Assembly (NCBI GenBank): GCA_008363385.1
Contig: RHKY01000012.1
Span: 1-64,000 of the forward strand
Length of the DNA: 64,000 bases
Origin: Acidobacteriota bacterium
GTDB taxonomy: Bacteria; Acidobacteriota; Thermoanaerobaculia; UBA5066
Reading direction: 5' to 3'
Shown here: one piece after another, positions 24,036-31,568 of the stretch
Layout of the letters: the number at the start of each line of letters is the position of its first letter
Position numbering within the stretch: the first letter of the stretch is position 1
Position numbers and translations under genes: made by a program
The notes under the pieces: model-generated
Database searches by the model: none
Seen by the model: the letters and a program-made list of their open reading frames with translations, nothing else
Told to the model about the DNA's origin: nothing

Positions 24036-24055
24036 GGCGGATGCTAGCATCCGCC
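24036..24055. promoter_or_regulatory. Perfect 20-bp palindrome between tsaB and mutS
   Basis: GGCGGATGCT followed by its exact reverse complement. It fills most of the 37-base gap between the divergent starts. It contains TAGCAT on both strands, 11 bases before mutS and 16 before tsaB, so it could be a shared operator or a symmetrical pair of -10 boxes. Confidence 0.5.
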
Positions 24056-24061
24056 CCCCGG

Positions 24062-26692
24062 ATGCGCTCGACCCCGATGCTGGAGCAGTACTGGGCGCTC
24101 AAACGCGAGGCGCCCGACGCGATCCTGCTCTACCGCCTGGGCGATTTCTACGAGATGTTCTTCGAGGACGCCGAGACGGCGGCGCCGCTCCTCGGCCTCG
24201 TCCTGACCGCCCGCCACCGCGACAGCGACATCGAGGCGCCGATGTGCGGGATCCCTCACCACGCGCTGGAGGGCTACCTGGCCCGGCTCGTGGCGGCGGG
24301 GAAGAAGGTCGCCATCGGCGAGCAGGTGGAGCCCCCCGGGCGGGGGAAGGCGCTGGTCGCCCGGAAGATCGTCCGGGTCGTCACGCCCGGCACCTGGGCC
24401 GACGCCGAGCGCCTGGACGCGCGCCGCCCGAACGAGCTGGCCGCCTTCGCGCGCTCGGACGGCTCGGCGGCCGTCGCCTACCTGGACCTCTCCGCCGGCG
24501 ACTTCTCCGTCACGCCCCTTCCGGAGGCCGCTGCCCGGGAGCAGCTGGCCCGGAGGGCGCCGCGCGAGCTCCTCCTGCGCGCCGAGGACGAGCCGGCCGT
24601 CAAGCCGTGGCTCGCGTCGCTCGGCTCCGCGGCCCCGCTCGTCTCGCTCCTGGGGGGCGACGCGCCCGCTGGACGGGCGGCGGTCGACCTCCTGAAGCGG
24701 CACTTCGCCACGGAGACCCTCCTGCCGTTCGGCATCTCCGAGGCGGGCCCGGAGGCCGACGCGGCGGCTTCCCTCCTGCACTACGCCCGGAGCACGCAGA
24801 AGTCGGCCTGCACCCACGTCGCCTCGCTGAGGCGCGAGCCGTGGGAGGAGGGGCTCGTCGTCGACTCCGTGACCGCCGGGCACCTGGAGCTCTTCCGCTC
24901 GCTGCGCGACGGGGGGCGCGCGGGCTCGCTCGTCGCGCTCCTCGACCGGACCGGCACGGCCTTCGGGGCCCGGACGCTCCGCCGCCTCCTCGAGCGGCCC
25001 CTCGGTCGCCGCGCGGAGATCGAGGCCCGCCTGTCGGCGGTCGAGGAGCTGCTCGAGGACCCCTCGCGCCTGTCGGCGATCGCCAAGGCGCTGTCTCTCG
25101 TCCCGGACCTCCCGCGGATCGCGGGGAGGCTCTCGGTCGGGACGGGGACGCCCCGCGACGTCGCGGGGCTGGCCGAGGGGATCCTGGCGGCCTCGCGCGT
25201 CGAGCCGCTCCTGGCGGGCGCCGAGAGCGACCTCCTCAGGCCCGGAGGGGAGGCCTGGCCGGGGGGCTTCCCCCTCGACGTCGCCGAGGAGGTGAGGCGA
25301 CGCCTCGTGCCCGAACCGCCCGCCACCGCGCGGGACGGGAACCTCGTCCCGGACGGCGTCGACGCCGAGGTCGACGAGGTGAGGCGCCTGCGGCGGGAGT
25401 CGGCGTCGATCCTGGCCGGCCTCGAGGCCGAGGAGCGCGCCGAGCGCGGAATCCCGACGCTGAGGGTCAAGTTCAACCAGGTCTTCGGGCACGTGTTCGA
25501 GGTGCCGGCCTCGGCGCGAGCGAAGGTTCCCCCCGACGCGCTGAAGCGCCAGACCCTCGCGTCGACCGAGCGCTACGCCACGCCCGCCCTGGTCCAGGTC
25601 GACGAGAAGCTCCGCACCGCCGACGCCCGGCTGGCCGAGCGGGAGGCGGAGCTGTTCGCCGCCCTCGTGGCCGACGTCGTGGCCGCGACGCCGCGTCTCC
25701 TGTCGGCGACGGCCGCCCTCGGCCTCCTCGACGCGCTCGTCTCCCTTTCGGAGGTGGCCCGTTCCCACGGGTGGTGCCGCCCGGCCCTCTCGGAGGAGCC
25801 GGTCCTCGAGGTGACGGACGGCCGGCACCCGGTGGTGGAGGCCCTCCGGCCTCGCGAGCCGTTCGTCCCGAACGACACGTCGCTCTCGCCCGAGTCGCGG
25901 GTCGTCATCCTGACGGGCCCGAACATGGGCGGCAAGTCGACGTACCTGCGGCAGAACGCCCTCGTCGTCCTGCTCGCCCACGTCGGCTCGTTCGTCCCCG
26001 CGGCGAGGGCCACCGTCGGGCTCTGCGACCGGATCTTCACGCGGGTGGGGGCGTCCGACTCCCTGGCCCAGGGGGAGTCGACCTTCTTCGTCGAGATGGC
26101 CGAGACGGCCCACATCCTCCGGCAGGCCACGCGGCGGAGCCTCGTCGTCCTCGACGAGGTGGGCCGGGGGACGTCGACGTTCGACGGCCTGTCGCTGGCC
26201 TGGGCGATCGCCGAGCGGCTGCACGACGGAGCCGCGGGGGAGGCCGACGCCCCGGCGCGCGTCCTCTTCGCGACCCACTACCACGAGCTGACCGAGCTCG
26301 CGCTCGTCAAGCCGGGCGTGAAGAACCGGACGATGGCGGTCCGCGAGTGGCGCGGCGAGGTCGTCTTCCTCCGGAAAGTGGTCGAGGGGGCGGCGGACCG
26401 TTCCTACGGCGTGCAGGTGGCGAGGCTCGCGGGGATCCCCGAGCCGGTCCTGACGCGAGCCCGGGAGATCCTCCACAACCTGGAGCGCCAGCAGCTGGAC
26501 GTGGGCGGGCGCCCGCGGCTGGCCGAGCGCGCCGACGAGCCCGTCCCCTCGGGCGCCCAGCTCGACCTCTTCCAGGGGGCCTCGGACGTCGTCCTGGACG
26601 CCCTCGCGCGGCTCGACGTCGACCAGCTGACGCCTCTGGCCGCCCTGAACGTCCTGGCGTCGCTCCAGGACCGCCTCCGGGGGGACGGGTGA
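24062..26692 (+). CDS. mutS: DNA mismatch repair protein MutS
   Basis: 876 residues, full length. The mismatch-reading Phe-x-Glu is in GDFYEMFFEDA near residue 36. The connector, lever and clamp domains follow, and the ABC-type ATPase has Walker A TGPNMGGKST near 618, signature-like STFFVEMAET, Walker B VVLDEVGRGTSTFDG and the FATHYHEL switch. The C terminus (GAQLDLFQGA, then LDALARLDVDQLTPLAALN) carries the usual tetramerisation region. MutS binds mismatches as a dimer and recruits MutL; no mutL is visible here. The ATG at 24062 is preferred, with a second ATG (MLEQYW) five codons in. Confidence 0.97.
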   Translation: MRSTPMLEQYWALKREAPDAILLYRLGDFYEMFFEDAETAAPLLGLVLTARHRDSDIEAPMCGIPHHALEGYLARLVAAGKKVAIGEQVEPPGRGKALVARKIVRVVTPGTWADAERLDARRPNELAAFARSDGSAAVAYLDLSAGDFSVTPLPEAAAREQLARRAPRELLLRAEDEPAVKPWLASLGSAAPLVSLLGGDAPAGRAAVDLLKRHFATETLLPFGISEAGPEADAAASLLHYARSTQKSACTHVASLRREPWEEGLVVDSVTAGHLELFRSLRDGGRAGSLVALLDRTGTAFGARTLRRLLERPLGRRAEIEARLSAVEELLEDPSRLSAIAKALSLVPDLPRIAGRLSVGTGTPRDVAGLAEGILAASRVEPLLAGAESDLLRPGGEAWPGGFPLDVAEEVRRRLVPEPPATARDGNLVPDGVDAEVDEVRRLRRESASILAGLEAEERAERGIPTLRVKFNQVFGHVFEVPASARAKVPPDALKRQTLASTERYATPALVQVDEKLRTADARLAEREAELFAALVADVVAATPRLLSATAALGLLDALVSLSEVARSHGWCRPALSEEPVLEVTDGRHPVVEALRPREPFVPNDTSLSPESRVVILTGPNMGGKSTYLRQNALVVLLAHVGSFVPAARATVGLCDRIFTRVGASDSLAQGESTFFVEMAETAHILRQATRRSLVVLDEVGRGTSTFDGLSLAWAIAERLHDGAAGEADAPARVLFATHYHELTELALVKPGVKNRTMAVREWRGEVVFLRKVVEGAADRSYGVQVARLAGIPEPVLTRAREILHNLERQQLDVGGRPRLAERADEPVPSGAQLDLFQGASDVVLDALARLDVDQLTPLAALNVLASLQDRLRGDG

Positions 26693-27759
26693 GCGCCCCG
26701 CTCGAGCGGTTCGTCGTCGGGATCGAGGGGCCCGTCGTGACGGAGGCGGAGCGGCGCCTCTACTCGGCGAGCCCGCCGCTGGGCTTCCTCCTCCTCTCCC
26801 GGAACCTCCTCGACGCCGCGCAGGCGGCCGCGCTCCTGACGGAGCTCCGTTCGCTCGGAGACCCGGCCCCGCTCCTCCTCGTGGACCAGGAAGGCGGGCC
26901 GGTCGACCGGGTCGGCCCGCTCCTCGGCGTCCCCTTCCCGTCGCCGTCCCGCTGCGCGGAGCGGGGGAGCGACGCGGTCCACGACTGCGCGTTCCTCATG
27001 GGGCGCGCCGCGCGCCTCCTCGGGTTCGACGCGGACCTCGCCCCGGTCCTCGACCTGGCCCAGCCCGGGACCGGCGCCGTCGTCCTGTCGGGGCGCTGCT
27101 TCGCCTTCCACGCCGAGGACGTCGTCGTGGCGGGGATGGTCTTCCTCCACGGACTGGCCCGCGCCGGCCTGTCGGGCTGCCTGAAGCACTTCCCGGGTCT
27201 GGGGCGGGGCGCCGTCGACTCGCACGACGCCCGCCCGGTGATCGACGTCCACGACGTCGACCTGATGGTGACCGACGTCCTCCCGTTCGCCCGCCTCTGC
27301 CGGGCTTCGGACCTCGTGATGGTCGGCCACGCCGCCTACCCGGGGCTGACGGGCGACCAGACGCCCGCCTCGCTCTCCCCCCGCGTCCACGCGCTGCTCC
27401 GGGGCGACCTGGGCTTCGACGGGGTCGTCCTCTCGGACGACCTGGGGATGGGCGCGCTCCACGGGAGCCTCGCCGAGCGGGCCGTGGCGGCGGCGCGCGC
27501 GGGGTGCGACGTCCTCGTCGCCTCCCGGCCGGGCGAGGAGGTCCTCGAGGCCGCGGAAGGGGTCTGCCGGGACGTCCCGGCCGGGCCGGCCGTGGCGGCC
27601 CGCCTGGCGCGCTGGCGCCGCCGTTGCCGCGAGGCGCCGCGCGCAGGGTGGACGGAGGAGGCCTGGGCCGCGCTGGCCGGGGAGGCGGCGGCCTTCGTCG
27701 AGTCGCTGGAGAGGCCGCGCCCGGCCCGGAGCGGGGACGCCGAGGGGCTCCCGGGCTAG
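26689..27759 (+). CDS. Glycoside hydrolase family 3, NagZ-like beta-N-acetylglucosaminidase
   Basis: 356 residues, single TIM barrel, GTG overlapping the mutS stop by four bases. NagZ enzymes remove N-acetylglucosamine from muropeptides in the cytoplasm during cell-wall recycling. Family marks are LLVDQEGGPV, the loop KHFPGLGRGAVDSHD and the nucleophile region LSDDLGMGAL. The usual PGHG of NagZ is PGLG here, while the DSH acid/base dyad is kept. There is no signal peptide. The C terminus is Ala/Arg-rich. Coupling to mutS is unusual, and no other wall-recycling gene adjoins. Confidence 0.85.
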   Translation: MSAPLERFVVGIEGPVVTEAERRLYSASPPLGFLLLSRNLLDAAQAAALLTELRSLGDPAPLLLVDQEGGPVDRVGPLLGVPFPSPSRCAERGSDAVHDCAFLMGRAARLLGFDADLAPVLDLAQPGTGAVVLSGRCFAFHAEDVVVAGMVFLHGLARAGLSGCLKHFPGLGRGAVDSHDARPVIDVHDVDLMVTDVLPFARLCRASDLVMVGHAAYPGLTGDQTPASLSPRVHALLRGDLGFDGVVLSDDLGMGALHGSLAERAVAAARAGCDVLVASRPGEEVLEAAEGVCRDVPAGPAVAARLARWRRRCREAPRAGWTEEAWAALAGEAAAFVESLERPRPARSGDAEGLPG

Positions 27760-28178
27760 AACGGCACCTCGTCGTCGGCGTCGGGGGGACCCGGCTCCGG
27801 CGGTTCCTCCGCGGCGGGGCCCCGCCCGGCCCCGTCTGGCCGCCCGCCGAGCATCCGGATGTCCCGCGCCTTCACCTCGGTGGCGTACCGCTTCTGGCCC
27901 GACTGCTTGTCGTCCCAGGAGCGGGTGGTGAGCGACCCCTCGACGTAGACGAGGCGCCCCTTGGAGAGGTAGCGCTCGCAGATGCCGGCCAGCTTGTCGT
28001 AGGCGACGACCGTGTGCCACTCGGTCCGCTCCTGCTTCTGGCCGGTGGCCCGGTCGTTCCACACCTCGGTGGTGGCGATCCGGAGGCGGGCGATCGGCAT
28101 CCCCGACGTCGTCTGCTTCATCTCGGGGTCCGTACCCAGGTTGCCGACGAGGATGACCTTGTTCACGGATCCGGACAT
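27756..28178 (-). CDS. ssb: Single-stranded DNA-binding protein
   Basis: 140 residues: an OB fold beginning SVNKVILVGNLGTDPEMK, with WHTVVAYDKLAGICERYL and YVEGSLTTRSWDDK, then a short Gly/Pro/Glu linker and the acidic tip DADDEVPF that recruits repair and replication partners. The ATG at 28178 has an AAAGGAGA ribosome site. Its stop codon shares the palindromic CTAG with the stop of the convergent GH3 gene. It is divergent from murJ. Confidence 0.96.
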   Translation of the reverse strand: MSGSVNKVILVGNLGTDPEMKQTTSGMPIARLRIATTEVWNDRATGQKQERTEWHTVVAYDKLAGICERYLSKGRLVYVEGSLTTRSWDDKQSGQKRYATEVKARDIRMLGGRPDGAGRGPAAEEPPEPGPPDADDEVPF

Positions 28179-28247
28179 GCGGGTCTCCTTTCCCGGGGGA
28201 GAGGAGCGGGAGATTACCAGACGGCCCCGGTAGAATCCGCGGTCCCG

Positions 28248-29801
28248 ATGGCCGACGCCAGGAGCCTCGTCCGGTCCGCGTGGGGGATCACGGCCTGGAC
28301 GGCGGTGTCCCGGGTGGCGGGGCTCCTCCGGGAGGTGGTGGTGGCCCGGCTCCTCGGCGCCTCGGCCCTGTCGGACGCCTTCGTCACCGCCTTCCGGATC
28401 CCGAACGCGTTCCGGGCGATCGTCGGCGAGGGGGGGCTCCCCGGGGCCTTCGTCCCGCTCGCCAAGAAGGTGGAGCGGGAGAGCCCGGGCGAGGAGGGGG
28501 CCTACGCGGGACGGGTCCTCTCCCTCCTCCTCGTCGTCCTCCTCGTCCTCGTGGCGCTCGGGGCCCTCTTCGCCCCCTTCGTCGTGAGCCTGTTCGCGAG
28601 CGGGTTCCGGGCCACGCCGGGGAAGTTCGAGCTGACGGTCTCGCTGACCCGGTGGCTCTTCCCCTACGTCCTCTTCGTCTCCGCGGCCTCGCTCCTGGAG
28701 GCCTACCTGAACGCCAAGGGGCGGTTCCTCCTGCCGGCCGCCTCGCCCGCCGTCTGGAACCTGGCCGTCGTCGCCTGCGCCCTCGCCCTCGTCCCGCTCG
28801 GCGTGCCGGTGCTGGCGGCCCTCGTGGCGGGCGTCCTCTCGGGCGGGATCGCGCAGGCGCTGATGCAGGTCCCCGCCGCCCGGCGGCTCGGCTTCCGCGC
28901 CGGCGGCTCGCCGTTCGGGGACCCGCTGGTCACGCGGACGGCCGTCCAGATCGCCCCGCGGCTCTACGGCTACGGGATCGGACAGCTCAACTTCCTGATC
29001 TCGACGAACGTGCTCGCGGCCCTCGGGGACGCGATGGTGACGTACAACTACCTCGCGTTCCGGATCGCCGACCTGGTCCGGGGCGGCTTCGTCGAGTCGA
29101 TGACCCGGGCCATCCTGCCCTCCCTCTCCGAGCAGGCGCTCGAGAAGGACCGGGAGCGGTACAAGGAGACGATCTCGCTGGGGCTCCGCCTCTCGGCCTT
29201 CGTGACGCTCCCGGCGACCGCCGCCCTCGTCCTCCTGGCCCGCCCGGCCGTCGACGTCGTCCTCCGCCGGGGCCGGTTCGGCGAGGAGGCCGTCGCGGGG
29301 ACGGCCGCCGCGCTCGTCTTCTACGCGCTGGGGCTCTTCGCGATCGGCGGAGTGAAGATCCTGACGCAGGCCTTCTACGCCCTCCACGACACGCGCACGC
29401 CCGTGGCCGTCGGGACGTTCGACCTCCTCGCCTTCCTGGGCCTGTCGCTCTCGCTGGCCGGGCCGATGCGCCACGCTGGCGTGGCGCTGGCGACGTCGGC
29501 CGGGTTCTGGATCAACTTCGCCCTCCTCTGGGTCCTCCTGCGCCGCCGGATCGGCCCCGTCCACGGGCGCGCGCTGGCGGTCTCCTTCCTGAGGCTGGGC
29601 GGGGCGGCCCTCGTCGCCACGCTCTCGGTCCTGGGCCTGTCGCTGGTCGTGCCGTACCGGGCGGGGGCCGGTCTCGCCCTGCGGGCCGGGTGGCTCGGGG
29701 CGGCGGTCCTCCTGGGCGCGGGCCTCTACCTCGCCCTGGCGCGCCTCCTGGGAGCCCCCGAGGTGGAGGAGACGCTCGGCGTCTTCCGGAGGAGGCGGTG
29801 A
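28248..29801 (+). CDS. murJ: Lipid II flippase MurJ
   Basis: 517 residues with about 14 hydrophobic segments. MurJ moves lipid II across the inner membrane for peptidoglycan synthesis. Family marks are the N terminus SRVAGLLREVVVARLLGASA, the following SDAFVTAFRIPNAFRAIVGEGG, and AFYALHDTRTPV in the central region. The arginines of the first two helices that contact the substrate are present. The ATG at 28248 follows a TAGAAT box by 11 bases, so the leader would be only a few bases long. The last codons overlap the dtd start. Confidence 0.95.
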   Translation: MADARSLVRSAWGITAWTAVSRVAGLLREVVVARLLGASALSDAFVTAFRIPNAFRAIVGEGGLPGAFVPLAKKVERESPGEEGAYAGRVLSLLLVVLLVLVALGALFAPFVVSLFASGFRATPGKFELTVSLTRWLFPYVLFVSAASLLEAYLNAKGRFLLPAASPAVWNLAVVACALALVPLGVPVLAALVAGVLSGGIAQALMQVPAARRLGFRAGGSPFGDPLVTRTAVQIAPRLYGYGIGQLNFLISTNVLAALGDAMVTYNYLAFRIADLVRGGFVESMTRAILPSLSEQALEKDRERYKETISLGLRLSAFVTLPATAALVLLARPAVDVVLRRGRFGEEAVAGTAAALVFYALGLFAIGGVKILTQAFYALHDTRTPVAVGTFDLLAFLGLSLSLAGPMRHAGVALATSAGFWINFALLWVLLRRRIGPVHGRALAVSFLRLGGAALVATLSVLGLSLVVPYRAGAGLALRAGWLGAAVLLGAGLYLALARLLGAPEVEETLGVFRRRR

Positions 29802-30244
29802 TCCTGGTCCTGCAGCGGGTGTCCCGCGCCTCGGTGCGCGTGGGCGGTGAGACGGTCGGCGCCGTGGGGCGCGGGCTCCTGGCCCTCTGCTGCGTCGAGC
29901 CCGCCGACGACGAGGAGTCGGCCCTCCTGGCGGCGAAGAAGACCTCGGAGCTGCGCTGCTTCCCCGACGCGGCGGGGAGGATGAACCTGGACGTCGTTCA
30001 GGCGGGCGGGGCCGTCCTGGCGGTCTCCCAGTTCACGCTCGGGGCCGACCTGTCACGCGGGAGGAGGCCCGGGTTCGAGGGGGCGGCCCGCCCCGAGCTG
30101 GCCCGCCCCCTCTTCGACCGCTACGTCGCGGGGCTTCGCGCTGCCGGGCTCGAGGTGGCGACGGGCGTCTTCGGCGCGACGATGGAGGTGGAGCTGGTCA
30201 ACGACGGGCCCGTCACCTTCCACTGGCGCACGCCGGGGCGCTGA
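29798..30244 (+). CDS. dtd: D-aminoacyl-tRNA deacylase
   Basis: 148 residues from a GTG overlapping the murJ stop by four bases. Dtd hydrolyses D-amino acids (and glycine from tRNA-Ala) off mischarged tRNAs. The two active-site motifs are SQFTLGADLSRGRRPGF and NDGPVTFHW, in the usual places. The last 192 bases are also read on the other strand as the C terminus of a site-2 protease frame. Confidence 0.95.
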   Translation: MILVLQRVSRASVRVGGETVGAVGRGLLALCCVEPADDEESALLAAKKTSELRCFPDAAGRMNLDVVQAGGAVLAVSQFTLGADLSRGRRPGFEGAARPELARPLFDRYVAGLRAAGLEVATGVFGATMEVELVNDGPVTFHWRTPGR

Positions 30245-31186
30245 CGCCTCGATCTCCTCGATCGGCACCGGAAGGAAGCAGAGCGCCAGGATCGCCGCCA
30301 CGAGGGCCGCGGTGGCTTTCCGGCCGGGGCCGAGGGGACGGGACTCGAAGAGGACCGGCGGGTGGCGGAGGCCGACGAAGAGGACGAGGGCGAGGAGGAC
30401 CAGGAGCCACCAGGCGCGGAGGACGAGCGCCGCCCCCGCCAGGAGGACGAGGGACGGGACGGCGAGCCTGCGCGCGCGCGGCCCGACGAGGGCGTAGACG
30501 GCGTGCCCGCCGTCCAGCTGGCCCGCGGGGACCAGGTTGAAGGCCGTCAGGAAGAAGCCCCACCAGCCGGCGATCAGGGCGGGGTGCTCCACGACCTCCG
30601 CGCTCGTGAAGGTGTGCCCGATCAGGGCCTTCTGGAGGAGCGTGATCGCCAGGGGGTAGTGGAAGAGGATCGTCCCCGGCTCGACCGGCTCGAGGTTGAC
30701 GCGCGTGTGCAGGATCCCCCAGGCCGCGACCGGGAGGCTGACCAGGAAGCCCGCGATCGGGCCGGCGACGCCGACGTCGAAGAGCTGGCGGCGGTCGCCG
30801 AACGGCTCGCGGATCCGGATGAAGGCGCCGAGCGTCCCGGAGATCGTCAAGAAGGGGAGCGGGATGAAGTAGGGGGGGGAGGCGTCGATCCGGTACCAGC
30901 GGCAGGCCAGGTAGTGCCCCAGCTCGTGGGCGAGCAGGATCCCCACGAGAGGGAGCGAGTACGTCAGCGCCCCGGCGAGGAGCTGGCTCGCGCCCACCCC
31001 GGGCACGAGGTAGGCCGCGGCGAGGGACGGGCGGTAGTTCACCGCGTAGAAGGCGCCGAGGTACGTCGTCGTCCCCAGGGTGAGGACGAAGAGGAGAAGG
31101 TGCAGCCACCACCGCTCCCGGCGGGAGCGCCACGCGGGCGCGGGTCGAGGCCAGCGGGACGGGGGCTCCGGGGGGAACGCGGACAT
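30053..31186 (-). CDS. Site-2 protease-type membrane metalloprotease (M50)
   Basis: 377 residues. The zinc motif HELGH is at residues 87-91 within a hydrophobic helix, and the third ligand is in NLVPAGQLDGGHAVYAL near residue 230. Hydrophobic segments flank both. M50 proteases cut transmembrane substrates inside the membrane, often anti-sigma factors or signal-peptide remnants. There is no PDZ domain. The last 63 or so residues are Arg/Glu-rich and read antisense through dtd, so the native protein probably ended near residue 315 and the present stop may reflect loss of the original one. There is no ribosome site at the ATG. Confidence 0.85.
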   Translation of the reverse strand: MSAFPPEPPSRWPRPAPAWRSRRERWWLHLLLFVLTLGTTTYLGAFYAVNYRPSLAAAYLVPGVGASQLLAGALTYSLPLVGILLAHELGHYLACRWYRIDASPPYFIPLPFLTISGTLGAFIRIREPFGDRRQLFDVGVAGPIAGFLVSLPVAAWGILHTRVNLEPVEPGTILFHYPLAITLLQKALIGHTFTSAEVVEHPALIAGWWGFFLTAFNLVPAGQLDGGHAVYALVGPRARRLAVPSLVLLAGAALVLRAWWLLVLLALVLFVGLRHPPVLFESRPLGPGRKATAALVAAILALCFLPVPIEEIEASAPRRAPVEGDGPVVDQLHLHRRAEDARRHLEPGSAKPRDVAVEEGAGQLGAGRPLEPGPPPA

Positions 31187-31204
31187 CCTGGACGGGAGCG
31201 CCGG

Positions 31205-31528
31205 TCAGGAGCGCGTGTCCGGCGCCTCCGGAACGGCCGGGGCGGCGGCCGCCTCGAGGGCCAGGTCGCGGAGCTCCTTGCCGGGCTTGAACCGGATCGT
31301 CAGGCCGGGCGGGATCTCGACCTCTTCCTGCGGGCGCTTCGGGTTGCGTCCGATCCCGCGCTTGCGGCGCTTGACCAGGAAGACTCCGAAGCCCCGGAGC
31401 TCGATCCGGTCCCCGCGCGCGAGCGACCGCCGCATCACGTCGATGATCGTCTCGACGGCCAGCGCCGCCTGGGCGCGGGCGACGCCAGTCGTCTCCGCCA
31501 CCCGGTTGACGAGGTCGTTCTTGATCAT
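31205..31528 (-). CDS. HU/IHF-family DNA-binding protein
   Basis: 107 residues. IKNDLVNRVAETTGVARAQA is the helical dimerisation part and LRGFGVFLVKRRKRGIGRNP the beta-arm with the DNA-intercalating proline, followed by the FKPGKELRD end of the core and a 20-residue acidic Ala/Pro tail. It bends and compacts DNA as a dimer; IHF-alpha-like and HU-like assignments cannot be separated by eye. A TAGACT box lies seven bases before the ATG with no ribosome site, so the mRNA is probably leaderless. Confidence 0.93.
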   Translation of the reverse strand: MIKNDLVNRVAETTGVARAQAALAVETIIDVMRRSLARGDRIELRGFGVFLVKRRKRGIGRNPKRPQEEVEIPPGLTIRFKPGKELRDLALEAAAAPAVPEAPDTRS

Positions 31529-31568
31529 TGTCGAGAGTCTAACCGATCCACCGTCGCGTCCCCGGACC

